A DNA stretch of 25,029 nt from an uncultured Collinsella sp. (lineage in GTDB: Bacteria; Actinomycetota; Coriobacteriia; Coriobacteriales; Coriobacteriaceae), in contig USAX01000013.1 of the NCBI GenBank assembly GCA_900552705.1, positions 1 to 25,029 of the forward strand, given 5' to 3'. The notes under the pieces were generated by a model. It did no database searches, was not told the origin of the DNA, and was given only the letters and a program-made list of their open reading frames with translations. Below are positions 1 to 7,249 of the stretch, one piece after another (within the stretch, counting starts at the first letter, position 1; every line of letters starts with the position of its first letter). Position numbers and translations under genes: made by a program.

Positions 1-338
1 TTGGCGGCGTAAGCGAGCCAGCGCTGTACGGATGCGGCTTTAAATATGGCAGGTGTCTGACGTGCATGGCCGTTGGCGGCGCCGTCGGAGGCCTTGTTGC
101 GGCCGTAGGCCACGTTACGGCTTATACCATCGGTATGACGAATGTTCTTATGGTCATTGGCTTTGCCACGGGCGGCATCTCGAATCTGCTGTGGTGCTGC
201 GCTGCCGGCGGCGCAGCATTTGCGGTGTCTGCGGCGCTGAGCTGCTGTTTTGGCGTGGTGCCGACAAAGATGCAGGCGGCAGAAGACGCAGCTGATTCGC
301 TCGAAACAGTGGCGAGCGCTGCTGAAGCAAGCGCATAA
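1..338 (+). CDS. PTS EIIC subunit, 3' end only (5' end outside window)
   Basis: The reading frame is open from the first base of the window, so the gene starts upstream. It begins with GGVSEPALYG, which matches the GI(T/S)EPALYG signature in the EIIC membrane domain of the glucose/beta-glucoside/sucrose/trehalose PTS family. Further on, HVTAYTIGMTNVL and a glycine-rich hydrophobic stretch resemble the last transmembrane segments of that family. The end (PTKMQAAEDAADSLE...) is a short hydrophilic tail; no EIIA domain follows, so if the full protein has one it must be elsewhere. The role is sugar transport across the membrane coupled to phosphorylation. The substrate cannot be told from this piece. 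An internal ATG at 66 is not a credible start because the signature lies before it. Confidence 0.8.
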   Translation, partial: GGVSEPALYGCGFKYGRCLTCMAVGGAVGGLVAAVGHVTAYTIGMTNVLMVIGFATGGISNLLWCCAAGGAAFAVSAALSCCFGVVPTKMQAAEDAADSLETVASAAEASA

Positions 339-376
339 ATCTGTGCGACAAAAGGACGATTCCTTTGTCATATTCC

Positions 377-409
377 AAGGCTGCGGCCCGTGTGGGCTGC
401 GGCCTTTTT
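377..409 (+). terminator. Rho-independent terminator after the PTS EIIC gene
   Basis: A GC-rich stem (377-389 with 394-406, two G-T wobbles, loop GTGT) ends in a TTTTT run at 405-409. It lies 39 bases after the EIIC stop and before the next gene on the same strand. Confidence 0.8.
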
Positions 410-482
410 GTATCTGGAGGACAAAGTGGCTACACTACAATCCGTTTGAGCAATAGATATATAGGTAGTACCGTGGGGACTG

Positions 483-1643
483 ATGAGGATGGTCGAGTGG
501 ATTGTTCGTCGTGCGCAGGGCGACCGTGCGCGCGTGGGAACGTTGACGGGCATAGTGTGTATTCTCGCCAATGTTGCGCTTTGCGCTGCGAAGGGTGCAA
601 TTGGCGTGCTGTCGGGATCGGTTTCGATTGTGGCGGACGCCATGAACAACCTGTCCGATGCCAGCTCGAACATCGTGAGCGTGCTTGGCTTTAAGCTGGC
701 GGGCAAGCCGGCCGACCCCGAGCATCCTTACGGACATGGCCGCTACGAGTATCTCTCGGGTCTGGTCGTGGCGGCGCTCGTGCTGCTGATTGGCGTTGAG
801 CTGGTGAAGTCCTCGGTTGAGCGCATCATCCACCCCGAACCTGTCGAGTTCTCGCTTGCCCTGGTGGCAGTCTTGGTGCTTTCGATGATTGTTAAGCTCT
901 GGATGGCGGCCCTCAACCAAAAGCTCAGCGATCGCATTGAGTCCGAGACGCTGCATGCGACCGCTCAGGACTCAAAGAACGATGTCCTAGCTACGGGTGC
1001 CGTGCTGGCGTGCGCAATTGTTTCGCAGGTGACGCACATCAATCTTGACGCATGGGTCGGCCTTGCCGTTGGCGCCTATATCGGCTGGAGCGGCTTTGAG
1101 CTCATCCAGGATACGGTGAGCCCGCTTTTGGGCCAGGCACCCGATCCAAAGCTGGTCAAGCACATTCGAGACAAGATCATGAGCTACCCCGGCGTTTTGG
1201 GCGTTCACGATTTGATGGTTCACGACTACGGCCCGGGCAGGAAGTTCGCAAGCGCTCACGCCGAGATGGCAGCTGAGGCCAGCCCGCTGGAAAGTCACGA
1301 CACGCTCGACAACATCGAACAGGCATTTAGGGACGAAGACGGCATGATTGTTACGCTTCACTACGATCCCATCGTGACCGATGACCCCAAGGTGGCGAGC
1401 ATGCGCTTGCGCATTCACGCCATGGCCCAACAGATCGATAGCCGCCTCTCGATTCATGACCTGCGCTGTGTGCCGGGTCCTACGCACACCAATGTGATCT
1501 TTGACTGCGTACGTCCCTCGGATCTGCAGATGAGCGCCGAAGACGTAAAGCACGCGCTGGCCCAGAGGGTCGAATCGGAATATCCCAAGTCGGTCGCCAA
1601 GATTACGATCGACGAAGACTACGTAGGCCATACCCACGAGTAG
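483..1643 (+). CDS. Cation diffusion facilitator (CDF) family metal exporter, probable Mn2+ type
   Basis: 386 residues. The N-terminal half has the hydrophobic segments of a CDF transporter, and the C-terminal part (about 215-380) is the cytoplasmic dimerisation domain. The family motif HPYGHGRYE is at residues 81-89. Membrane metal-site positions read N55-x3-D59 in TM2 (ADAMNNLSDASSN) and D163-x3-D167 in TM5 (AQDSKND). An N-D-D-D quartet is associated with manganese CDFs such as MntE, while D-D-H-D is usual for zinc; the Mn assignment is therefore an inference. The C-terminal domain is longer than in short CDFs. The ATG at 483 has a weak GGGGA upstream; the ATG at 489 is an alternative. The gene probably has its own transcript, since a terminator lies just upstream, and the phosphatase follows 39 bases later. 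Confidence 0.9.
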   Translation: MRMVEWIVRRAQGDRARVGTLTGIVCILANVALCAAKGAIGVLSGSVSIVADAMNNLSDASSNIVSVLGFKLAGKPADPEHPYGHGRYEYLSGLVVAALVLLIGVELVKSSVERIIHPEPVEFSLALVAVLVLSMIVKLWMAALNQKLSDRIESETLHATAQDSKNDVLATGAVLACAIVSQVTHINLDAWVGLAVGAYIGWSGFELIQDTVSPLLGQAPDPKLVKHIRDKIMSYPGVLGVHDLMVHDYGPGRKFASAHAEMAAEASPLESHDTLDNIEQAFRDEDGMIVTLHYDPIVTDDPKVASMRLRIHAMAQQIDSRLSIHDLRCVPGPTHTNVIFDCVRPSDLQMSAEDVKHALAQRVESEYPKSVAKITIDEDYVGHTHE

Positions 1644-1682
1644 GGCTGTGCCAGCAAGGTAACTGAAGCAGAAGGGGAGAGC

Positions 1683-2309
1683 ATGAAGAAGCTGTATCTA
1701 CTCCGCCACGGCCAGACGGAATTCAACGTCAAAAAGCTGGTTCAGGGCCGCTGTAATTCACCGTTGACCGACCTGGGCCGCAAGCAAGCGGGAATGGCAG
1801 CCGCATGGCTCAAAGCCCACGGCGTCGTCCCCGACAAAGTGGTCTCTTCGCCCTTAGGCCGAGCCATGGACACGGCTCAGCTCGTCGCATGCGAGCTCCT
1901 CGGCCCGGACACAGCAGTCGAGCCCTGCGAAGGCATCATCGAGCGCAGCTACGGCACCTTCGAAGAAGGCCCCCACGACGCCCTACCCACCGACGTCTGG
2001 GACCCCGGCGAGGACCTGATCCCATTTGGCGGAGAAGGAAGCCATGCCCTGCAGGAGCGCATGGTGGGCACCCTCACCAATCTCATGGGCGCCGAGGGCA
2101 TCGAAACCCTCCTAGCAGTAAGCCACGGCAGCGCCAGCCGCCAATTCATCAAAGCTGCAGCCCCAGTGGACTTCGAGCTCCCAACAAAACTCCCCAACTG
2201 CGCCATTATGATTTTCGATTTTGATGAGGCGGAGCCACAAGTAGAGGGCGAGCCAATGCAATGCAAGTTCACCCTCCAGCAAATAGTGGACCCCCAACAA
2301 AGTCATTAG
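1683..2309 (+). CDS. Histidine phosphatase family protein (phosphoglycerate mutase-like)
   Basis: 208 residues. The N-terminus MKKLYLLRHGQTEFN carries the RHG motif with the phospho-accepting His9. LTDLGRKQA and SSPLGRAMDTAQL are typical following motifs, and the second catalytic histidine is in LAVSHGSASRQF near residue 145. The family includes cofactor-dependent phosphoglycerate mutases and many small-molecule phosphatases; length and motifs fit the GpmB/PhoE-like phosphatase group better than true dPGM. The substrate is unknown. A good RBS (GGGGAG) precedes the ATG. It lies 39 bases after the CDF gene and may be cotranscribed with it. Many A-ending codons in the 3' half (cta, cca, aca) contrast with the C-ending style of the genes around it. 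Confidence 0.88.
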   Translation: MKKLYLLRHGQTEFNVKKLVQGRCNSPLTDLGRKQAGMAAAWLKAHGVVPDKVVSSPLGRAMDTAQLVACELLGPDTAVEPCEGIIERSYGTFEEGPHDALPTDVWDPGEDLIPFGGEGSHALQERMVGTLTNLMGAEGIETLLAVSHGSASRQFIKAAAPVDFELPTKLPNCAIMIFDFDEAEPQVEGEPMQCKFTLQQIVDPQQSH

Positions 2310-2347
2310 CCTGAGCGAGCAGAGTTAAGCAGACATCAACGTGTCGT

Positions 2348-2497
2348 CTCCCGAGCACGGCGGAGGGCCGGAGAAATATATTAAGGTCATCGCGAGTTCC
2401 GCACGCAAAGGAGAGCACTTAATGTGCTCTCCGTCTTGCGCAGGACTGTAGAGCAGGACCTTAATATATTTCTCCGGCCCTCCGCCGTGCTCGGGAG
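2348..2497. repeat. Long palindrome: 41-bp perfect inverted repeat with nested hairpin
   Basis: The left arm 2348-2388 and right arm 2457-2497 are exact reverse complements over 41 bp. The 68-base centre holds a second perfect 9-bp hairpin (2410-2418 with 2424-2432, loop TTAAT) flanked by further partial pairing, so the whole 150 bases could fold into one cruciform or RNA stem. There is no T run at either end, so it is not a standard terminator. It lies between the phosphatase stop and the promoter region of the ribosomal protein cluster. It may be a dispersed repeat, a miniature element or a transcription barrier; the sequence alone does not decide. Confidence 0.85.
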
Positions 2498-2548
2498 CCA
2501 TCCACGCACTTTACCTGCGTAAACAATGTGAGTGAAATATGAATCTCG

Positions 2549-2575
2549 ATGGATACGCCCGCAGCCGTGTATACT
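2549..2575 (+). promoter_or_regulatory. Probable promoter element of the ribosomal protein cluster
   Basis: A -10-like TATACT lies at 2570-2575. The 26 bases 2549-2574 recur at 4414-4439 upstream of rplB with 23 identities, which supports a functional element and not chance. No good -35 hexamer is seen 16-18 bases upstream. Transcription from about 2582 would give a leader of roughly 177 bases before rplC. Confidence 0.55.
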
Positions 2576-2606
2576 AAACAGCTGTGTGAAACCAGGGGAG
2601 TATTCT

Positions 2607-2738
2607 GGCTGGACAAAATGCCTGCTTAATAGGGTTGTCAGGTAGTCCGGGCGAAATACAAGGCTGGGGAGCACGTCGTGTAAGTAGTGGTCCTCTAGGG
2701 GCGTACGCTCGGTGGTGTACGCATTGTCCCAAGACCAC
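2607..2738 (+). promoter_or_regulatory. Structured 5' leader upstream of rplC (candidate r-protein autoregulatory leader)
   Basis: Two nested stem-loops can be drawn. The first pairs CTGGAC (2609-2614) with GTCCGG (2645-2650) and contains CCTG/CAGG (2621-2624 with 2639-2642). The second pairs GTGGTC (2687-2692) with GACCAC (2733-2738) around GCGTAC/GTACGC (2701-2706 with 2717-2722). S10-type operons are often controlled by a ribosomal protein binding its own leader, so a similar role is plausible but not shown. Confidence 0.45.
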
Positions 2739-2758
2739 GCGAGAGTTGGGATCATATC

Positions 2759-3379
2759 TTGATCAGCATGATTCTCGGCCGCAAGATTGGCATGACCCAG
2801 GTTTGGGACGAGGACGACAACGTCGTTCCCGTCACGGTCATCCAGGCTGGCCCCTGCGCTGTCTCGCAGGTTAAAACTCAGGCAACCGACGGCTATGACG
2901 CCGTCCAGATCGGTTTCGGCGACATCAAGGCCAAGAACGTGAACAAGCCCATGGCTGGTCACTTCGCCAAGGCTGGCGTCGAGCCTGTCCGCTTCCTTCG
3001 TGAGGTCCGCGTCGAGAACGGCGAGGAGCACAAGGTCGGCGAGGTCGTCACCGTCGCTGATTTCGCTGATGTCGAGAAGGTCGACGTCATCGGTACCTCC
3101 AAGGGTAAGGGCTTCCAGGGTCGCATCAAGCGCTGGGGTCAGCGCCGCGGTCCTATGACGCATGGTTCTCACTTCCAGCGTCACCCCGGTTCTATCGGTC
3201 AGTGCGCCTATCCTGCGCGCGTCCTCAAGGGCGTCAAGATGGCCGGTCACATGGGTAACGAGCGCGTTACCGTCAAGAACCTTTCCGTTGTCCGCATCGA
3301 TGCCGAGCAGAACCTCATCTTGGTCAAGGGCGCTGTCCCGGGTGCCAAGAATGGTCTCGTCGCCATCCGTATGGCCTAA
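2759..3379 (+). CDS. rplC: 50S ribosomal protein L3
   Basis: 206 residues, usual length. The start ILGRKIGMTQVWDEDDN and the signature FQRHPGSIGQ (139-148), followed by PARVLKGVKMAGHMG, identify L3, which binds 23S rRNA and reaches toward the peptidyl transferase centre. I place the start at TTG 2759 because L3 proteins usually have a few residues before ILG and GGGA at 2748-2751 is well spaced for it. ATG 2768 has no ribosome binding site and would leave MILGRK as the N-terminus. It is the first gene of the cluster here; rpsJ, which normally precedes it, is absent from the 450 bases upstream. rplD follows after 46 bases. Confidence 0.95.
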   Translation: MISMILGRKIGMTQVWDEDDNVVPVTVIQAGPCAVSQVKTQATDGYDAVQIGFGDIKAKNVNKPMAGHFAKAGVEPVRFLREVRVENGEEHKVGEVVTVADFADVEKVDVIGTSKGKGFQGRIKRWGQRRGPMTHGSHFQRHPGSIGQCAYPARVLKGVKMAGHMGNERVTVKNLSVVRIDAEQNLILVKGAVPGAKNGLVAIRMA

Positions 3380-3425
3380 GGGCCCAGCCCATTTAGCCCA
3401 GCGTCATACCAAGGAGAACACTTAA

Positions 3426-4052
3426 ATGGCAAAGTTTGAAGTAAAGAACAGCGAGGGCAAGAAGGTCGCCGAGGCCGAGCTCGCCGCTGAGGTGTACGGC
3501 ATCGAGCCGAACATCCACGTTATGCACCACATCGTCAAGTGCCAGATGGCCTCTTGGCGTCAGGGCACCCAGTCCGCTAAGGGCCGCTCTGAGGTTTCCG
3601 GTGGCGGCAAGAAGCCTTGGCGTCAGAAGGGCACCGGCCGTGCCCGCCAGGGTTCCATCCGTGCTGCCCAGTGGCGTCACGGTGGCGTTGTCTTCGCCCC
3701 CAAGCCCCGTTCCTACGCTAAGCGTATGAACAACAAGGAGGTCAAGCTGGCTATGCGCTCCGCGCTGTCCGCCAAGCTGGCCGATGGCGAGCTCGTGCTC
3801 GTCGACGACTACGGCTTCGAGAAGCCTTCCACCAAGGCTGCCGTCGCCATGCTCAAGGCTCTTGGCCTTGAGGGCAAGCGTCTGACCATCATCGTTCGCG
3901 ATGAGGACGTCAACGCCTACCTGTCGTTCCGCAATATTCCCAAGACGTTCATCATCACCGCTGACGAGGCCAACACCTACGATCTCGTCAACAACAACGC
4001 TGTGCTGATGCCCGCCGACATCGCCGCTCACTTCGGGGAGGTGCTTGCATAA
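3426..4052 (+). CDS. rplD: 50S ribosomal protein L4
   Basis: 208 residues. The basic glycine-rich loop that enters the polypeptide exit tunnel is clear at about 57-80 (SGGGKKPWRQKGTGRARQGS), followed by RSYAKRMNNKEVKLAMRSAL. In Escherichia coli L4 also represses the S10 operon by binding its leader; whether that holds here is unknown. AAGGAG at 3411-3416 is a good RBS. The stop codon 4050-4052 directly abuts the rplW start, so the two are translationally coupled. Confidence 0.97.
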   Translation: MAKFEVKNSEGKKVAEAELAAEVYGIEPNIHVMHHIVKCQMASWRQGTQSAKGRSEVSGGGKKPWRQKGTGRARQGSIRAAQWRHGGVVFAPKPRSYAKRMNNKEVKLAMRSALSAKLADGELVLVDDYGFEKPSTKAAVAMLKALGLEGKRLTIIVRDEDVNAYLSFRNIPKTFIITADEANTYDLVNNNAVLMPADIAAHFGEVLA

Positions 4053-4340
4053 ATGACCGCCCACGAGATCATCATCCGTCCGATCGTGTCCGAGCGTTCC
4101 TTCTCCGGCATGGAGCAGAACAAGTACACGTTCGAGGTCGCCAAGGATGCTAACAAGTATCAGATCAAGGACGCTGTCGAGGAGATCTTCGGCGTCAAGG
4201 TCGTTCGCGTGAACACCTTGACGGTCAAGCCCAAGACCAAGCGCGTGCGCTATGTCGCCGGCAAGACCCGTTCTTGGAAGAAGGCCATCGTCACGCTGGC
4301 CGAGGGCGACACCATCGAGGTCTTTGGCAACCAGGCCTAA
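4053..4340 (+). CDS. rplW: 50S ribosomal protein L23
   Basis: 95 residues, standard length. The N-terminal IIIRPIVSERSFSGMEQNKYTFEV and the later VKVVRVNTLTVKPKTKRVRYVAGK match L23, the exit-tunnel protein that forms the docking site for trigger factor and SRP. There is no intergenic base before the ATG; the RBS (GGGGAGG, 4036-4042) is inside the end of rplD. A 179-base gap to rplB follows, unusually long for this gene pair. Confidence 0.97.
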   Translation: MTAHEIIIRPIVSERSFSGMEQNKYTFEVAKDANKYQIKDAVEEIFGVKVVRVNTLTVKPKTKRVRYVAGKTRSWKKAIVTLAEGDTIEVFGNQA

Positions 4341-4358
4341 GACTCGCTGCTGTTGAGT

Positions 4359-4394
4359 GAGCTCATGCCTCCCAAATAGGGGAGGCGAGAGCTC
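4359..4394 (+). promoter_or_regulatory. Hairpin in the rplW-rplB gap
   Basis: Nested stems GAGCTC (4359-4364 with 4389-4394) and GCCTCCC/GGGAGGC (4367-4373 with 4380-4386) form a strong hairpin. No T run follows, so it may be an attenuator, an RNA-processing or stability site, or a protein-binding site instead of a simple terminator. Confidence 0.5.
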
Positions 4395-4407
4395 AAGGTT
4401 TCGGGCG

Positions 4408-4439
4408 TATAAAATGGACACGCCCGGAACCGTGTATAC
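4408..4439 (+). promoter_or_regulatory. Probable internal promoter upstream of rplB
   Basis: Bases 4414-4439 match the element before rplC (2549-2574) at 23 of 26 positions, including the terminal GTGTATAC. A second -10-like TATAAA is at 4408-4413. Neither has a clear -35. The 80-base stretch to rplB would be its leader. Confidence 0.5.
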
Positions 4440-4519
4440 GTCCGGTGTCATCGCACCCGAGGCAGAACCTCGAATCCCTGTCTGCGATGGCTAACGGATT
4501 CCTATTGAAAGGGATTGTA

Positions 4520-5350
4520 ATGGCTGTAAAGCACCTTAAGCCGACCTCCGCTGGTAGGCGTTGGCAGACGATCTCCGATTTCTCTGAGATCACCTGCACC
4601 AAGCCCGAGAAGTCTCTTCTCGAGCCCCTGCCCAAGAAGGCCGGTCGTAACAACAACGGCCGCATCACCACCCGCCACCAGGGCGGCGGCGTGAAGCGTC
4701 GTTACCGCGTGATCGACTTCAAGCGCAACAAGGACGGCGTGCCCGCCAAGGTTGCCACGATCGAGTACGATCCGAACCGTTCCGCTCGCATCGCTCTGCT
4801 GCACTACGCTGACGGTGAGAAGCGCTACATCCTGGCCCCCAAGGGCCTCGAGGTCGGTCAGACCATCATGTCCGGTTCTGACGCCGACATCAAGCCGGGC
4901 AACGCTCTGCCCCTCGCCGACATCCCCGTCGGTACGCTCATCCACGCCGTTGAGTTCCAGCCGGGCAAGGGCGCCGCTATCGCCCGTTCCGCCGGTAACT
5001 CCTGCCAGCTGATGGGTAAGGAGGGCAAGTACGCCATCGTCCGTATGCCTTCCTCCGAGATGCGTCGCATCCTCGTTACCTGCCGCGCCACCGTCGGTGA
5101 GGTCGGCAACGCCGATCACGCCAACATCGTCATCGGCAAGGCCGGCCGTAAGCGTCACATGAACGTGCGCCCGACCGTCCGCGGTACCGTCATGAACCCT
5201 GTCGACCACCCGCACGGTGGTGGCGAGGGCAAGAACCACACCTCTGGTCGTCCCTCTGTTACCCCCTGGGGTAAGCCGACGAAGGGCCTTCGTACGCGCA
5301 AGAAGAAGAAGGTCTCGAACCAGCACATCATTCGTCGCCGTAAGAAGTAA
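4520..5350 (+). CDS. rplB: 50S ribosomal protein L2
   Basis: 276 residues, the family's usual length. MAVKHLKPTSAGRRWQ, the NNNGRITTRHQGGG stretch and MNPVDHPHGGGEGK (from residue 225) are diagnostic; the histidines of that last motif correspond to the region of L2 essential for peptidyl transferase activity and subunit association. The lysine/arginine-rich tail (RTRKKKKVSNQHIIRRRKK) is normal. I use ATG 4520 with the RBS GAAAGGGA at 4507-4514; the frame is open upstream to 4445, but that extension has no family counterpart. A probable promoter lies in the gap before it. Confidence 0.97.
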   Translation: MAVKHLKPTSAGRRWQTISDFSEITCTKPEKSLLEPLPKKAGRNNNGRITTRHQGGGVKRRYRVIDFKRNKDGVPAKVATIEYDPNRSARIALLHYADGEKRYILAPKGLEVGQTIMSGSDADIKPGNALPLADIPVGTLIHAVEFQPGKGAAIARSAGNSCQLMGKEGKYAIVRMPSSEMRRILVTCRATVGEVGNADHANIVIGKAGRKRHMNVRPTVRGTVMNPVDHPHGGGEGKNHTSGRPSVTPWGKPTKGLRTRKKKKVSNQHIIRRRKK

Positions 5351-5382
5351 TTTCGGATACCGAGTTTTAGGAGAAAGCACTT

Positions 5383-5643
5383 ATGAGCAGAAGTCTCAAA
5401 AAGGGCCCGTTCGTGGAGACTCGCCTTCTCTCGCGTATCACCGCGATGAACGAGGCTGGCAAGAAGGACGTCGTGAAGACCTGGTCCCGCGCGTCCACCA
5501 TCTTCCCCGAGATGGTTGGTCACACCATCGCCGTCCACGACGGCCGCAAGCATGTGCCCGTGTATGTTACCGAGTCCATGGTTGGTCACAAGCTCGGCGA
5601 GTTCGCGCCGACTCGTACGTTCCGTGGCCACAAGGCCAAATAG
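5383..5643 (+). CDS. rpsS: 30S ribosomal protein S19
   Basis: 86 residues. MSRSLKKGPFVETRLL and the HNGR-equivalent HDGRKHVPVYVTESMVGHKLGEF region are typical of S19, which sits in the 30S head and contacts S13 and the A-site finger. A good RBS (AGGAGA) precedes the ATG. It lies 32 bases after rplB and 14 before rplV. Confidence 0.97.
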   Translation: MSRSLKKGPFVETRLLSRITAMNEAGKKDVVKTWSRASTIFPEMVGHTIAVHDGRKHVPVYVTESMVGHKLGEFAPTRTFRGHKAK

Positions 5644-5657
5644 GGGGTTAACCGTAA

Positions 5658-6029
5658 ATGGCAACTAAGTCTATTGAAACTGAGGCCACCGAGGTTCGCG
5701 CCGTCGCTAAGTACGTGCGTGTTTCCCCCAGCAAGGCCCGCCTGGTGGTCGATCTGATCCGCCGCAAGCCTGTCGCTCAGGCCTTCGACATCCTCCACTT
5801 CTGCGACCGCGCCGTCGCCGTGGATGTCGAGAAGGTTCTCCGTTCCGCCGTTGCGAACGCCGAGAACAACAACGGTCTGCGTGCCGACAACCTGGTTGTC
5901 GCCGCTGCCTATGTTGACGAGGGTCCGACGCTTAAGCGCATCCGTCCCCGCGCCAAGGGTTCCGCTTCTCGCATTCTGAAGCGTACTTCCCACATCACCG
6001 TCGTCGTTGCTCCTCGAAAGGAGGCGTAA
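5658..6029 (+). CDS. rplV: 50S ribosomal protein L22
   Basis: 123 residues. VRAVAKYVRVSPSKARLVVDLIRRKPV and the tunnel-lining beta-hairpin near the C-terminus (GPTLKRIRPRAKGSASRILKRTSHITVVV) identify L22, part of the exit-tunnel constriction where macrolide resistance mutations occur in other bacteria. The N-terminus carries about 10 residues (MATKSIETEA) more than the shortest homologues. It lies six bases upstream of rpsC. Confidence 0.97.
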   Translation: MATKSIETEATEVRAVAKYVRVSPSKARLVVDLIRRKPVAQAFDILHFCDRAVAVDVEKVLRSAVANAENNNGLRADNLVVAAAYVDEGPTLKRIRPRAKGSASRILKRTSHITVVVAPRKEA

Positions 6030-6035
6030 AGCTGT

Positions 6036-6746
6036 ATGGGTCAGAAAGTCTACCCCACCGGCTTCCGTCTTGGCATCACCGAGAACTGGCGCTCCCGCTG
6101 GTTCGCAGAGAAGGATTACGCTAAGACCCTCGGTAACGATCTCGAGATCCGCAAGTACCTCGAGAAGCGTCTTTCCCGCGCAGCTGTCTCCCGCGTCGAG
6201 ATCGAGCGCGCTGGCGACAAGGTGAAGGTCATCATCCTCACCGCTCGCCCCGGCGTTGTCATCGGTAAGAAGGGTGCCGAGATCGATACCCTCCGCACCG
6301 AGCTCGAGAAGGTCGCTGGCGTCTCCAAGGGCCAGCTCTCCGTCGACGTTGTCGAGATCAAGCGCCCCGAGCTCGACGCCAACCTCGTTGCTCAGTCTAT
6401 CGCCGAGCAGCTCGAGGGCCGCGTTGCCTTCCGTCGCGCTATGCGCAAGGCTGTCCAGTCCGCCCGCAAGGCCGGCGCTAAGGGCATCCGTATCCAGTGC
6501 TCCGGTCGTCTCGGCGGTGCCGAGATGGGCCGTCGTGAGTGGTACCGCGAGGGTCGCGTGCCTCTGCACACCCTCCGTGCCAAGATCGACTACGGCACGG
6601 CTGTCGCCAGCACCACCATGGGCGCTTGCGGCGTGAAGGTCTGGATCTACCTGGGCGAGAAGCTCCCGGGCCAGCCTGTTCCCAACCCTGCACTCGAGGG
6701 CTCTTCCCGTCCTCGTCGTCGTAACTCCGAGAGGAGGGGTCAGTAG
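6036..6746 (+). CDS. rpsC: 30S ribosomal protein S3
   Basis: 236 residues. MGQKVYPTGFRLGI is the S3 N-terminus; the type II KH domain has its GxxG loop at VVIGKKGAEIDTLR, and the C-terminal domain contains GRLGGAEMGRREWYREGRVPLHTLRA. S3 is at the mRNA entry tunnel of the 30S subunit and contributes to its helicase activity. The RBS AAAGGAGG (6017-6024) overlaps the end of rplV. The stop TAG shares its G with the GTG start of rplP, so the genes are translationally coupled. Confidence 0.97.
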   Translation: MGQKVYPTGFRLGITENWRSRWFAEKDYAKTLGNDLEIRKYLEKRLSRAAVSRVEIERAGDKVKVIILTARPGVVIGKKGAEIDTLRTELEKVAGVSKGQLSVDVVEIKRPELDANLVAQSIAEQLEGRVAFRRAMRKAVQSARKAGAKGIRIQCSGRLGGAEMGRREWYREGRVPLHTLRAKIDYGTAVASTTMGACGVKVWIYLGEKLPGQPVPNPALEGSSRPRRRNSERRGQ

Positions 6747-7249
6747 TGCTTGCCCCTAAGCGTATTCTTCACCGCAAGGTGCAGCGTGGCTCCATGAAGG
6801 GCCAGGCCAAGGGTAATACCGAGCTGCATTTCGGCGAGTTTGGTATCCAGGCTCTCGAGGCCCATTGGATCACCAACCGTCAGATCGAGGCCGCTCGTAT
6901 TGCCATGACCCGCTACATGAAGCGTGGCGGTCGTGTCTACATCACGATCTTCCCCGATAAGCCCATCACCAAGAAGCCTGCCGAGACTCGCATGGGTTCT
7001 GGTAAGGGTAACCCCGAGGAGTGGGTGGCCGTCGTCAAGCCCGGCCGCATCATGTTCGAGGTCAAGGGCGTGCCCGAGGAGGTCGCTCGCGAGGCTCTGC
7101 GTCTTGCACAGCACAAGCTTCCCATCAAGACCAAGATTGTTGCTGCCAAGAACGCTGAGCAGCGCATCGAGAAGGAGATGGCTGAGGAGGCCGCTCTCGA
7201 GGCCAAGTGGGCTGCTGAGGACGCCGCCGCCGCCAAGGAGGAGAACTAA
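6746..7249 (+). CDS. rplP: 50S ribosomal protein L16 with C-terminal extension
   Basis: 167 residues; typical L16 has about 137-143. The core (MLAPKRILHRKVQRG... to about 135) includes the conserved RGGRVYITIFPDKPITKKPAETRMGSGKG region that contacts tRNA in the A site and helps assemble the 50S central protuberance. The last 30 or so residues form an Ala/Glu/Lys-rich, probably helical tail (EKEMAEEAALEAKWAAEDAA) not present in E. coli or Bacillus L16. The GTG start overlaps the rpsC stop by one base (TAGTG); GAGGAGGGG at 6731-6739 serves as RBS. The stop overlaps the rpmC start by one base. Confidence 0.96.
   Translation: MLAPKRILHRKVQRGSMKGQAKGNTELHFGEFGIQALEAHWITNRQIEAARIAMTRYMKRGGRVYITIFPDKPITKKPAETRMGSGKGNPEEWVAVVKPGRIMFEVKGVPEEVAREALRLAQHKLPIKTKIVAAKNAEQRIEKEMAEEAALEAKWAAEDAAAAKEEN

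Noticed and set aside
2387..3250. 287-codon minus-strand frame across the palindrome and rplC
   Set aside because: Shadow of rplC; its beginning is within L3 codons and its end within the inverted repeat.
4445..4519. N-terminal extension of L2
   Set aside because: The in-frame upstream codons have no L2 counterpart, and ATG 4520 has a well-placed RBS and gives the normal 276 residues.
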